Shown here one piece after another: positions 10,077 to 21,039 of a stretch of 64,000 bases of DNA. How positions within the stretch are numbered: the stretch's first letter is position 1; every line of letters begins with the position of its first letter. Origin of the DNA: Paramacrobiotus metropolitanus (Eukaryota; Tardigrada; Eutardigrada; Parachela; Macrobiotidae); assembly GCF_019649055.1 (NCBI RefSeq), contig NW_026570437.1:1-64000 (forward strand). Direction: 5' to 3'. Position numbers and translations under genes: made by a program. Under the pieces are notes generated by a model that was not told the origin of the DNA, did no database searches, and saw only the letters and a program-made list of their open reading frames with translations.

Positions 10077-11962
10077 ACACTACGCTATGCGACTGCTCAC
10101 GGAGTAAATACGTGGGAATCGCTGACCTTTCTGCGCGAATCCGGTGCGAGCAGTTAGACGGCCCCATCAGAGAAACTCATGACGTGAAGTACTATCTTCT
10201 CGACTATAAGAACATTACTCGAGTTTTCTCCGGCTCCGCTTGTCGGATGGTTATGAAAACCACGATACAAGAAGGTTTTTTCTTCGGCGGCTATAACAGC
10301 CAGAATTTTGAGGTCGCACTCCCGGTAACCGCTGATCAGTGCCGTGACATGGTCAGAACAAAGACATGCAGTGGAAACGCCATGACCAAAAGTGGACGCA
10401 CTTGGGTATACGACGCAATACCTGTGGTTGACCGCCGGTGGAACCAATACCGCCGGGCTGACGTCATTACCTGTCTCTTAGAGAACGTGACCCTCGAAAC
10501 CACGTGTGACGACTGTCCAGTACTGTCCGCCACTGGCGAAATTTCTTCGTCTATTCTCTCCGAGTCCAGTGTCCATCCACACGTAACTTACGTGTGGACT
10601 ACCGACAAAAACCATACGAAGTGTCGTGCTAACACGGTTCTTGACAGCGAGGGGCAGTTGTTCCAATTAAAATCAGGAGAGATCCACATTCGGGACCATT
10701 TACATCAACTCAGCTTTACGGTTGAAGAAAAAATGGAACGAACATGCGATGAAGGCGCATCTGTTCATTATGTCCGCTCCCATCCGACACTTCGCATAAA
10801 ATTTTACCACGCTTGGTATCGTCCTAACGTCACTGAGAGAATCCGCCCTCCGGCTCGTCCCCCCTGTTGGCATCCAAAGTCGGTTGAATGCAAATCTTTC
10901 GGCAGAAATTACCACCTTACTATCGTCCCACCTTCAGTACGTTGAGGATTTCTTCGCGTTTCAAGAAATGAAAATCCTCAATCATCTGCACAAGTTGCAA
11001 TGCCAGGCCGACAGAACGGAAATGGAAAGTCTGATTCTACTTAGCCAGTTTTCCCCTGTGGTCGTCGGAGGCAAACTAGGTTTTCCCAAATGTCAGGCTG
11101 CCGTAGTTCTTGGAGATTCGGCGACTATCTACCAGTGCACGGAAGTCAATGTTACCATCGGAGTCAAGTACTCTACATGCGGACCAGATCCGTACATCGC
11201 GGCCGAAAACGACGATCGCGGATACACGATCGCCCTCGACGGCGAAACCCTCAAAAGGCACTCAGTTTGCCTCCATCGGCACTCCGTGGTAATTATACAC
11301 GGAACTCTCTACCGCTACCAAGACGGTGCCTGGACTCCTGTAAACCCCACGTTCCATAAAACGCTTGCACATTGGCATTATACTGCCAAATTCCTGACGG
11401 ATAACTTGGAAGACACTCTCGGTGACTCCTTGTCAATGGATCCTTTTCGGTTTCTCGACTTAACAGCCGAGTTATCCGGCCTGATGTTGGAGACCGGTAT
11501 TTCAAATTTGAGTACCATAATTACTCCAAAATATGTTCAAAGTACAATGAAGTCCATGACATGGCATAGTCTCTAAATATTTCGCTTACTTCGATAACCG
11601 TTTTCATTGCTGTGGTATTTTGCGTTCGGTATTACCGAACGGTAATCGCGTTTCTCAGCTGTCTTCTAGATTGTTGCCGCCCGCGTTCGCGCCGGCAGTA
11701 TGATTTTCAGCCTCGACGGCAGGGAACGATTGCGGTCACTGCGACCGCTACGGAAACCCCCAATCGGAACCCGTCCCGGGACGTACCCACACGGACGGTG
11801 GATATTCCCATGACGCCGCGTTACCGTCCTTCGGACACCGTCCGACAGGATCCCGTCTACGCCAATGCGCGTACGACCGCTGAGGACTCGGATGGATCAA
11901 CAATCGGCGCCAGGACTCCTCCCCGGAGCACACGGTCGGAACACGGATGGAACCGACGGTGA
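10055..11962 (+). pseudogene. env: env-like glycoprotein gene, broken by frameshifts
   Basis: Three frames in series: 10055-10945, 10884-11576 and 11577-11962. The first is cysteine-rich with several N-X-S/T sites, as in a secreted ectodomain. The second has a helical segment with spaced hydrophobics near 10925-11010, ending in a cysteine, then more cysteine pairs. The third opens with a hydrophobic transmembrane-like stretch (about 11580-11660, ending LLDCC) and an Arg/Pro/Thr-rich cytoplasmic tail. The breaks lie near 10885 and 11576; a further break or different start near 10055 separates the likely signal peptide from the ectodomain. The fusion-protein class cannot be fixed by eye. Confidence 0.65.
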
Positions 11963-13513
11963 CCTTTGGGAATGCGTTGATGGAACAGCGCCGGAAGTTG
12001 GCACCGGTTCGGTACGGAACTCCACCGACCGTGAGCAGCGTATAACCGCTTAGCATTAGCCTTATTTTCCCGCTCATGTAAAGTCAGCCAGCAAATTAAT
12101 TAAAATTTCTTAAAAATTTCTATTGCAAAATTTCAAAAATATTGTATTTTATGCGATTTTGTTTTTTATATTTTGCAAAGACAATTCAAATCAAGTCAGG
12201 TTCTCGCTTGTATTTCGTCAAATTTAACATGGTCAGGTTTTACTTAAATTTTTCAGTAAAAGCATCGCTTTATTTTTTGTGGAAAATTTATCAAAAATAT
12301 TGGTCAGGAAATTTCCTTCGAGAATTGTCAAATTTTCGTTTGAATTTCAAAAAAAAAGTTCTTGGAGATAAACCCGTTTCTATCCCCGGGAACCCAGTAA
12401 TTTTAAGGTTCGCTCCAGCGAACCCAGTTATATACGGTTCGCTACCTGAAGCTTTAGGTCGCCGATTTTTATCAGTCATTACCGCCTCACAACGAACAGT
12501 GCGTGATCAGATTAAACGACCTGCATTACAACCATGGGTAGCGCATGGTGTTTGTGTGAATAGACTGAGATCGAAATTTTCTGGGGCAAAATTAGATATT
12601 GGAATTTTAAAAAAATATAGTTAACGGATAAGCTGGTGCAGCAGTTTGTTTGCACAGTGTCTACGCGAATGAAGAATCGCTCACATGCTTCGAAATTACC
12701 TCAACTAACGCAGTCTAGAATCGATGTACAAAAACCTGTCTGAAACAGCAATACCATCTGCTGTGAAATCTCTGCAGAAAACTTGTCCGCAACAGCAAAA
12801 AAATTTTTGCTGTAATGCCTCTGACCAAAACCCGTCAGCAACAGCATTGAAAATTGCTGAGAAAAAAAAAACAGAACAAAATTTCGTACGAGATCGCACA
12901 CGCGCGACTCGACTGCAGCAGACGAAAAAAAATTTTTACCAGCCAGACACGAGTTTAGCATCGTAGACTGAATGCACTAAAGCTGCATTAAAAAAAAAAG
13001 GGAAAAAGAGGCGTGTGTTTAGACAAGCGAATGAATAATGTTTGAAACCAGCGACTTAATATTTATAAATTGTACTGTGTCGATTTTGCCTCAGGAAATG
13101 AAATGTCTGTTTATTTGCGTAAATACGGTGTGGTGTTATGGTTTTGGTGTACGGTTAACCGCTGATCAAAGTTCAAGTTCAAGAGCGACCGAAAGATATC
13201 ATCGACTGAACCGCATTTATTATAAAATGAGTCAGAGAATTTAAAATCCAAAACATTTATAAAATGAAAATTCGGTTCAATCCGGTTTTCCCTAAAAGCG
13301 TTCCAAAAATAAAATTCAGATTATTCCGCTATATTACCTGTATTTCTTCTAACCGTATAAAGTATAACTATTACTTGCATATTATTATTTGCTATTTCAT
13401 GAATGTGTTTCGAAAATTTTAAAATGCAAAAACAGCTGCTTTATCGTACTGCTGGTTGACTGGCTTTTCTGCTTTTCTTATATTAGTTATGGACTGCGGA
13501 CAGTCCTTTTCAT
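11963..13513 (+). other. 3' non-coding region of the retroelement
   Basis: AT-rich DNA between env and the polypurine tract with no convincing coding frame; the 160-codon frame at 12142-12624 is low-complexity F/K/L. It holds small hairpins: 12408-12425 (arms GGTTCGCT and AGCGAACC) and 12792-12813. CAGCA and TGCTG pentamers and A-runs repeat irregularly at 12740-12930. Confidence 0.5.
12792..12813. repeat. Perfect 10-bp-arm hairpin
   Basis: ACAGCAAAAA, a two-base AA spacer, then TTTTTGCTGT. It lies in the 3' non-coding part of the retroelement and may be a structural or regulatory RNA feature; it is not followed by a gene. Confidence 0.7.
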
Positions 13514-13522
13514 GGAGAGAAG
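13514..13522 (+). other. Polypurine tract
   Basis: Nine purines (GGAGAGAAG) directly before the 3' LTR, where plus-strand priming occurs in LTR elements. Confidence 0.7.
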
Positions 13523-13895
13523 TGTTACATGTACTTTGTCCTGATGCTCGGCTCGCTACTTTTCCCTTGCCCAATGCCTGAATCACTTAGTATGTGCCGA
13601 TTCTCATGAAATGCGCTTTCTGATTGTTAAGGGCGATATGCCCGTACATGCTGTTATCTGATATACCGTTCCACTTGTTGCTCTTTTATACCGATGTTTT
13701 TGTGCTTTTCCGACAGTTGCCTCGGATTACAGTCCGATTTCCTTCAATAACAATTCCTGACTCGCAATTGCCGTCTCGTTCGTTGCCGTTTATGCACATT
13801 TCCGTAAAACACCACATATTAGACTACGAAACCGGCCGGTCTTACACCGCCGTGACCTTTTCCGTTTATTTCGCTCTGCCATAAATTATGTAACA
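13523..13895 (+). repeat. 3' LTR
   Basis: Starts TGTTACAT and ends ATGTAACA, an 8-bp perfect terminal inverted repeat. It is 373 bp, about 14 bp longer than the 5' LTR, mostly through one-base length differences in homopolymers and a short insertion near 13725-13755. Confidence 0.93.
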
Positions 13896-13913
13896 TATTA
13901 CCATGCGCCTTTT

Positions 13914-13998
13914 GGTATATCAAACCTTTTATGGTATATCTGGTAATAAATCGTACCATTTCACACCTGCCGGATATACCACTGGTAAGTGGTATATC
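13914..13998. repeat. GGTATATC array with perfect inverted repeat
   Basis: Four copies of GGTATATC (three direct at 13914, 13933 and 13991; one inverted at 13973) occur within 85 bp between the LTR end and the family A gene. The last two form GATATACCAC-TGGTAA-GTGGTATATC, a perfect 10-bp stem with a 6-base spacer. Further GTACCA and GGTAAT variants surround it. Confidence 0.65.
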
Positions 13999-14044
13999 AG
14001 CCGTACCACAATACCAGTTACCATTTGGTATCCACAACCCTACA

Positions 14045-14926
14045 CTAACCCAATTGGAAGGCGTCTTCACTAAGAATCCTAGGAGCAGACGCTAGCTTCG
14101 ATTGCTGCGCAGTGAGACATTCCGCACACGCTTCCTTCAGACCGTCTTCAGTCCAGAACATACTGTGTCCGACAGCGGCGTCGCGGTGCATTTCGGCGCA
14201 GACGAACGTCACCGTCCCCGTGTCCACCCGCGCAAACACCCGACAGCCCACATCAAACCAGTACATTGTGGCGGACGCCGGGGATAAGTGCATGGGACAG
14301 TGGAAATTCGAGTCCCCCGATCCAATAGCATAAGACCGGGTGAAACGGCAGTCCGCGTCACACTCGGTGTCATCCGGACCCAACGTGATGCGACACGCCC
14401 GTCCCACAAATTTCGGCAACAACGCCACATCTCGCAATGACTCCGCTTGCTTGAAGGCGACGACGTGCTTTCGGTAGACGAATTTCGTCCCGCTTTCGGC
14501 AAAACTGGGTTTCTTGGGGGTCGGCAGTTTCGCGACGATCTGACACGTATCGACGATGCAGACAGGATTAGCGTCATCTAAGCGGACACCATTGAACATA
14601 TTGTCACACAGTCCGCGAGTGATTTTCCCCGGCCGGAAGACCATCGGGCCTCCGTGGCTGTCCCGCAGTGCCACTTGGACGGATCGGCCCCGATAGGAAG
14701 GTCCCGTCTGACGGAGGAAATTGTGCGGCCAGAGAAGTCGGGAAGGGATCCACTCGGGGCGGTCGGTTGTCGAGTCGAAGTCAACGAAGAAGCGATCGCC
14801 GTTAATATCTTGCACGTAGCCCAACCACCATTGACCGGTGTTGCGCCGCACCAGCACCGTGTTCCCGAAGTTCACTTCGCGGGCGTTGGCGTGAAATTGC
14901 CGAAAGTATAACGGCGACGCATACAT
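14045..14926 (-). CDS. Orphan family A gene, copy 1, first exon (3' part missing)
   Basis: A 293-aa frame starting MYASPLYFRQ, closely similar along its length to exon 1 of the gene at 15758-19203. Residues 20-70 form a Tudor-like module (VLVRRNTGQWWLGYVQD, then DRFFVDFD and WIPSR). A second hydrophobic-aromatic module follows, then conserved cysteines in RITLGPDDTECDADC and VGCRVFARVDTGTVTFVCAE. Both copies end with a shared phase-1 donor-like site (G|GTTAGTG, here after 14050), so the frame probably splices onward. The next exon would lie at lower coordinates, where the retroelement starts only 150 bp away; no exon like 16467-17289 is present. The copy is therefore truncated, or has the element within its intron. 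Confidence 0.6.
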   Translation of the reverse strand: MYASPLYFRQFHANAREVNFGNTVLVRRNTGQWWLGYVQDINGDRFFVDFDSTTDRPEWIPSRLLWPHNFLRQTGPSYRGRSVQVALRDSHGGPMVFRPGKITRGLCDNMFNGVRLDDANPVCIVDTCQIVAKLPTPKKPSFAESGTKFVYRKHVVAFKQAESLRDVALLPKFVGRACRITLGPDDTECDADCRFTRSYAIGSGDSNFHCPMHLSPASATMYWFDVGCRVFARVDTGTVTFVCAEMHRDAAVGHSMFWTEDGLKEACAECLTAQQSKLASAPRILSEDAFQLG

Positions 14927-15757
14927 GATGTGAGATCATAGACGGGGATAATCGAAGCGACGTTATCACGCTACCTTGTAGCATAATTATGTAATTGTCT
15001 AGTACCTGAACAACATGTCTCAACAGTTTCTTGAAGAAATCAATGCACAAAGAACGATGCTGGTACGGTTGTGTGTTATACATATGTTAGCACCCGTTCG
15101 ACTGTGCCGCTGCAAACGGTAAAGCTGGAAACTTGAGATGCTCATGTCAGGCCGTTTAACTCCATGTGCTCGTCTGCATGCGCACGTTAGTCGAAGGTGC
15201 CGGTTGTTGATTCATACAGTCATGTCAACACAGAAGTTGCGATGCCGGTTTAGGCTAAGTGTGGAAATACGAGGTGCGGTACAGCAGAATCGATTAAAAT
15301 ATTATTATTCTATCCACCAAAGGAACAGCAAAAGGGCAAAAATGCTGCTAGTACAGTAATTGTTCTGGCACCAAACTACTGTTATTTTGCACTGAAACAC
15401 ATGCATGCATTCAAGTTCAAGGTAGCGGTAGAAAATTACTAAATGCAGTATCGTTCGCTCAGGCATAAGAAATTCTAAGCACAAATACGCACACACTAAA
15501 ACAACGTCGATTCTTATACGGCAGTAAATTGTCTTCTGCTGAGTTCTGGTGCAAAAAACAACCGCAGAAGACACAATACCCCGATACATTGCTTTCTTGT
15601 ATTATATTTTTCTAAGGTTTCTAACGGTCCATAACTCGAGGTAAAATGAATCTAAACCAACAGATATGATACACTAAGTAGTGATAATTTTTGGAGCCTA
15701 AAGAATATGTGGCATGCATGCTGGTTTTATCGGTGGCATGCAGTCTTTTTTGCTTGA
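14927..15757. other. Intergenic DNA between the two family A copies
   Basis: No coding frame, RNA gene or repeat that I can support; short frames such as 15138-15359 and 15305-15589 look like chance. It would contain the promoter of copy 1 and the 3' flank of copy 2. Confidence 0.4.
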
Positions 15758-18700
15758 TCAGTCTTTGAAGTATTCGTCCAGAATGTGCATGGCTAAGCGA
15801 CTGAGCATAGCCACATTCAATTGTCTCAAATCAGCATTATCCCACGACTGAGGACTGCCATCTGGGCCAATACTGCTGAACCTGCGGTTAAAAGCAAGAC
15901 CATGGCATTGCAACATCAATCGAACAAAGCGAAGCGATTTGTGTAATGGGTACAATTCCCGATCAGGATAGCATTGAGGAAGTGTTTCTGTTATAAATGT
16001 TTCCTAGTACTAAGTTTGTACATATGACATGATACTTATCCTTATTAAAGGTACAGAGCAACAAAGCGAAGCGAAGGTTCTCCGTGTTCACTTGTTTGGC
16101 CGTTAATATCAACGAAATAGCTTTAAGAACCATACGTACAAGCTAATCCGGTAATTCTGTCGTAAAGTTACAGCTACCGCGACTACTTCGTATGTCTATA
16201 GGACGGCCTAAATGCGCTCCCGTAGTTCAACTGTCAATTACGGTACCGACCGTTTTTAAGCCACCTTCCGCCAGACAATTACTATTACTGCACTCTTATG
16301 ATCTGGCGCGCACCAAACCACCAGTCAGCCAACCGCATGCTACGTGTTTACGCAGTGTGAGGTGGCGCGCCGTAGTACGGTGCCTGGCGTAACACGTTTG
16401 ATTTATTTCGCTGTATTATCCGCCAGACATAATCGGATAAGCTTGTGCAAATCCGACATTACTTACAGGTTGAGAAACATGCGAATCCCGGTCCACTGGT
16501 TGGGATAGGCCAGCGTCTGCACCCAGCGTGCCAACACCCCCGTGACCTTTTCGATCATCTGCTGCCTAACGGCCGGACAGTGGTCATTAACCGACGCGAT
16601 GAAACGCCGACACTGTTCCGCGGCATTCTCCGTGCAGTGGAAACGCAGGAAGGGAATGCTGATGGGCAGATGTGCGCCGCGTTCATACTCGCCCTCCTCC
16701 GCCCGGTGCCCATCCTCCAACCATGTCCGGTCACCGGCACCGTAACAGAACAGCTTATCCAGTAGGGACCTATGCCAACCCGTTGGAAGAGCGGCGGTGT
16801 AGTTAACGAGCAGCAGCTGCCGACACGCCCCCATCCACTGGCGCAATGCCCGGCACTCGTACTGGTCAGTCTCCTCTCCCACGGGTCCGATATCCAACAG
16901 CACCACGTTCAGCTCCGGACGATCACCGCTGTTTTGCATGATGATCAGCGGGACACGATGATTTTGGGCTTTGAGGGAATGGCGGATAAGCTGCATTCGG
17001 TCGAAAAACTCGTGCCTCCTAATACAATGAGCCTGTCCGGCTGCGTCCCGCCCATCTGGTTTCTTAGTTGGATCGAAACAGCCCGCCGTGTCCACTAACG
17101 CCAGGATCGGTGTCAATACGGTCAAGCTGCGGTCCAGCTTCGTCACGAGTTGGTAAGTTTGATAATGGCATTCGACGTTGAATTCTTCATCCACGGGCTT
17201 TTCCGCGAGTAGCCATGAGATATCGAGAACGCGGAGGCGCTCTCTGGCCATGGCGTAATCTTCCAAGAGAAGTCTCCACATAGTGCACACTCTGAATTAA
17301 AGGACAAGTCTCATATTTTCTTATGTTTCCTTATGTTTCCTTATTGCAGGCAGTTACCGGATCGGATCATTTGGTCATTTGCTACAGATGCAGTTTGTAA
17401 ATGCAATAAGGTGGTATTACAAAACAATTTTGTGAGTGCACGAATGTTCGCACGAAAGTTCGCTTGTGCTTGTGTTGCGCGGCATATCTGGGCCAGCGGA
17501 TGTTACGCGCGTAAGCGGTTTCCAAAACAATGTATACAAATCATTTAGCTTTATTAGAATGACGTCAAGTAATTACAAAAAAGTTATTCGGAGTGCGCGA
17601 AAGCGAAAGTTTTAGTGTACAGCAACATATATGTATCCCATTTCTGATAGAATTTTCCTTAATAAAAAAAATGACGGCTCACCGATCTAGTCGCTGTTGA
17701 GTAAACATATCGCCTTGAAGAAGTATGTCTGCCAGAATCGTATATGGAAGCTCATTGATATGGGCTTCTTCTTCGTCTGCAAATAATTCGGTTATCATCC
17801 GCGTTTTACTGATACGTTGGTTATAAGCCTCGTTATCCGATCTTCCTTCTTAAGGCAGGTGTGTGTACATGCACGCAAACTTTCCGTGTTGCGTACTCCC
17901 AACCAAGTTTTTTGTCGTTTTATGATATTTTGTAGCCAAAATGATTTGCATACACTGGCATGGTAACTGATTGCCCGAACCAGCGTTCTACAATTTTTTT
18001 CAAGTTTTAAAACTTCATAATTTTTGGAATTCGCTTTGAAATTTCAGAAACATTGTGGAAACCAGGTTCGGTGTAAAAACAAACTTCATACCAATGTGCG
18101 CTTTCGTGCAAGATGTAAAAGAGATCGGTCCATAATGAGACTTTTGGTACGGACCTCTGAATACGTTTGCCTTTTCTGGAATTTTCTGACAGGCATAACA
18201 TCCCAACCGCATGTTGCGCGCGAACGCCGAAGTATCCGTGCAAACCGGTGCAAGCACACAAGTTTAGGTAGTGGTACATATGTACCGAGTGTAATCACTA
18301 ACCAGATTGGAAGTTGTCCATTGCGCCATGCTCACTGCTAATACTGGGCGATAGGCGTGGCTGCTGCGCTGCCACGCAGTCCTGACAGGCCTCCCGCAGG
18401 GCCTCCTCGGTCCAGAACATACTCCTTCCGGCGGCATTCCCGTGCACTTCGGCGCACACAAAGGTCACGGTCCCCGTGTCCACCCGCGCGAACATCCGGC
18501 AGCCCACATTGAAGGTATAGATCGCCCGGATATCGTGGGGCATCGAGGGTAAATGCAGTCCGGTACAGTGGAATGTCGATTCCCCCGAGCCCACCGCAAA
18601 CGACCGGGCGAACTGGCAGCTGGCGTCGCACACGGTGTCCCCCGCACCCAGCGTGATCCGGCACGTCCGCCCCGCGAATTTCGGCAACAACGCCACATCC

Positions 18701-19203
18701 CGCAATAACCCCGCCTGCTCGAAATTCACCACGTGCTTGCGGTAGACGAACGTCGTATTCCCGCTGGCGAAGCTCCGCTTACTGTGGCGCGGCGGGAGGG
18801 TGCTGACGAACTGGCACTGGTCGACGATGAGGGCGGGGGAGGTCGGGTCCCCGCCCTCGAGGCGGACGCCGTGGAAGAGGTCCGCCACTTCGTGGGTGAT
18901 GGTCCCGGGGCGGAAGACCATCGGTAACTCGGGGGTTTCCCGGACTGCCACGTGGATGGAAAGGCCGCGCGGGCAAGGGACCGCCCGCGGGAGGAGAGGG
19001 TGTGGCCAGACGTGACGGGAGGGGATCCATCTGCGGCGCAGGCTGCTGGCGTCGAAGTCAATGAGGAAGCGGTCGCCGTCAAGGTCCTGCACGTAGCCCA
19101 ACCACCAGTGGCGGTTGTTGCGCCGCACCAGCACCGTGTTGGTGTAGTTCACCGTGCGGGCGTCCGTGTGGAGTTGGCGAAAGTACAGCGGTGACGCGTA
19201 CAT
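15758..19203 (-). CDS. Orphan family A gene, copy 2, three exons, about 615 aa
   Basis: Exon 1 is 18303-19203, exon 2 is 16467-17289 and exon 3 is 15758-15881; phases 1 and 2 fit. Exon 2 uses the second AG of a CAGAG acceptor, so that junction is the weakest. Exon 3 has a strong acceptor (TTGCTTTTAACCGCAG) and exon 2 a perfect GTAAGT donor. Exon 1 has the Tudor-like module (residues about 20-70: VLVRRNNRHWWLGYVQD, DRFLIDFD), a second aromatic module and a cysteine-containing region, as in copy 1. Exon 2 encodes about 274 residues without a recognised domain (segments LTVLTPILALVDTAG and LNVVLLDIGPVGEETDQYEC). There is no signal peptide or membrane span. It appears to be a cytoplasmic or nuclear protein of a lineage-specific family; function unknown. 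Exon 2 could instead be a separate gene. Confidence 0.6.
17440..18260. repeat. Dispersed repeat family R1, copies inside the family A intron
   Basis: Within the large intron of the family A gene lie stretches similar to 33640-34080 and 43773-45100. Examples are GGAGTGCGCGAAAGCGAAAG near 17590 (also at 33719), a reverse-complement match near 17860-17990 (GCAAATCATTTTGGCTACAAA on the minus strand), and a forward match near 18100-18150 (ATCGGTCCATAATGAGAC). The copies are diverged and partly inverted, as expected for an old non-coding repeat. Confidence 0.5.
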
Positions 19204-19917
19204 GGTGATGGGGTTGGTCGTATGATTTTTATTGAATAGTCAAGCCGTGCAACGTCCACGAAAAACATGGACTCCGTAATTTGTCTAAAATGACGGCTAA
19301 AACTAGAGTATTCACGAGACTTCGTGAATTATCAGTATGTTTATAAATATTATACTCGTTCACGTAAGCAAAAGATATGATACGTGATATGCTAATATGA
19401 GGGTGAACCGAAAGTTCAAAACAGCCAACAAACAAGAAGTGAAATTGTTTCCGTCGTGCGCATACACTGAAGTTATAGCCGAATCAAGGGAGCGTAACAA
19501 AATACATGGCACACGATCCTAACAACATCATTCCACGGAATCGGATGTACAGTGCTTACTACAATTGACTATCGAGGTCGAACTCGATGACGGCTGTCAT
19601 CGGTGATCGGCCAAGCTTTGCAATATTTGCATTTTTATAAGAAATAGGTAGTAGGTAATACATACTACATAATACGATTGCAGAATTTACCATTTTCCGT
19701 TGGCTGCACACAGATGCAGACTTAACACTATGAAAAGAGGAAGACTAGTCTTCGCATAGGAATAGTGTTAACGGCTTGTTTTGGGTTTGTCTATGGAGAT
19801 TTGTAACCAAAATGTTACACGCCTTTGATCCCATTTTAGGGGAGTGGTTTAGTACTTTCCGAAGGGCAAAACCCTGCAGAGTGCAGTGAGCTATGCATAC
19901 ATAAAGATACTGTATAC

Positions 19918-20195
19918 CAGACCTGGGCAGTTATAGAAAATTGGCCCACAGTAATAGTTAAGAGTTACAGGAGCTTTCGAGTTACGCTAAGAGTTAAGTT
20001 ATTTATGCAGGAAAACCGAGTTTCGAGTTACACCGCGAGTTAAGCTACCATATACAATATATAGTATTTTTATGAGAGTTGAGTTAGAGTTAAGTTTTCT
20101 TCTGGGCAAGTTACGCTAAAGAGTTAAGTTATAACTCAATAACTCAAAAATAACTCGCGTTAAGTTAAATAGTTAAAATTAACTGCCCAGGTCTG
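19918..20195. mobile_element. hAT-type MITE, 278 bp
   Basis: Perfect 16-bp terminal inverted repeats (CAGACCTGGGCAGTTA at 19918-19933, its complement at 20180-20195) are flanked by an exact 8-bp target-site duplication CTGTATAC (19910-19917 and 20196-20203). An 8-bp duplication and a CAG...TGGGCA terminus are hallmarks of hAT transposons. There is no coding capacity. The interior is built from many GAGTTA and TAACTC hexamers in both orientations. Confidence 0.92.
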
Positions 20196-21009
20196 CTGTA
20201 TACGTTATACACACAAAGACTAAGTATATACGGCTTGTGTTCGAACGGTTAACACCTTATAAGAGCCTAGTTTAGCATTGCTGGCAGTGAAACTGTGCAA
20301 CCATCTAAAGTTGTTGGTTTAGTTACTTAAGTAAGCCGCTGGCCGCTGGTTGTGTTCCAGACTCTATCGACTTGATCGCTAGCTTTGAGTGCTATCAACT
20401 CACTCAATTTTGCTGAATCTCCCAAGCATGGACTTTGTAAGGATATTAGCTTAGCAATTACATTCAACGCAAAAGCCCTATATATATGCTCAAAGATACA
20501 GGATCAGAAATTCAGCAAATTTTCTAATATAGAATATGCCTTTTAATTTGCAACCGGTCAAGGCAAAATTCTAATTGCTGCTTCCCGAGCACCGGAGAAA
20601 CTTCAGGCGGCGGCTATGGAGTAAAACGTACAAAATCGATTTTGCATTCTTATCACTTACTCAAAGTGAACTTATAATGTTTTATAAGCGTGTTTCCACA
20701 TGTAATGAAATTTCTTGACAGCGATAAAAATTGTCACAGAAAGCAGCTTGTTCTCCTAAAATTATTGAAGTTGGTTTGGTTTATACAATAATTGATCGAG
20801 ACGCAAGAGTTGGAATTATCATGCAAGTCCGAAGGAAACAACCAGTCGTCAGAAACTGCATTAAACCGTCGCCTGTTTGCGGCTGCACCAGTTACAGTGC
20901 GGCTATTAACGGGTTTTTCCAAAATATCAAATTTTCCAAATTTAGTTCAATCCACGCCCACCTAAGGAGCTAATTTCAGGGAGGTAATGGGTGCCAGAAT
21001 GAGCACATT

Positions 21010-21039
21010 TTCATTCCAGCAGCACGCTGCTGGAATGAA
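21010..21039. repeat. Perfect 13-bp-stem hairpin
   Basis: TTCATTCCAGCAG, a 4-base CACG loop, then the exact complement. It is isolated in intergenic DNA and not followed by a T-run; probably the core of a small palindromic element. Confidence 0.75.

Larger units (their letters stand above)
1..13895 (+). mobile_element. Env-bearing Ty3/gypsy LTR retroelement, decayed, 13.9 kb
   Basis: Two direct LTRs bound the element (1-359 and 13523-13895), both starting TGTTACAT; the downstream copy ends ATGTAACA, its inverted complement. Inside, the order is gag, protease, RT, RNase H, integrase, accessory ORFs and an env-like gene, which is the Metaviridae (Ty3/gypsy) order, and the integrase zinc domain and RT box are of that type. 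Gag, pol and env are each cut by frameshifts, so the copy is not autonomous. It is long for the family because of about 1.3 kb of small ORFs before gag, about 1.9 kb of cysteine-rich ORFs between pol and env, and about 1.5 kb of non-coding DNA before the 3' LTR. The 5' LTR begins exactly at base 1, so the upstream target-site duplication cannot be checked. Confidence 0.93.

Noticed and set aside
12142-12624. 160-codon frame after env
   Set aside because: Phe/Lys/Leu-rich translation of AT-rich DNA with no motif and no relation to the preceding frames.
16463-17290. Stand-alone 275-codon gene
   Set aside because: Its first codon is GTG and it has both an acceptor and a strong donor in phases that fit the neighbouring exons, so it is better read as exon 2 of the family A gene.
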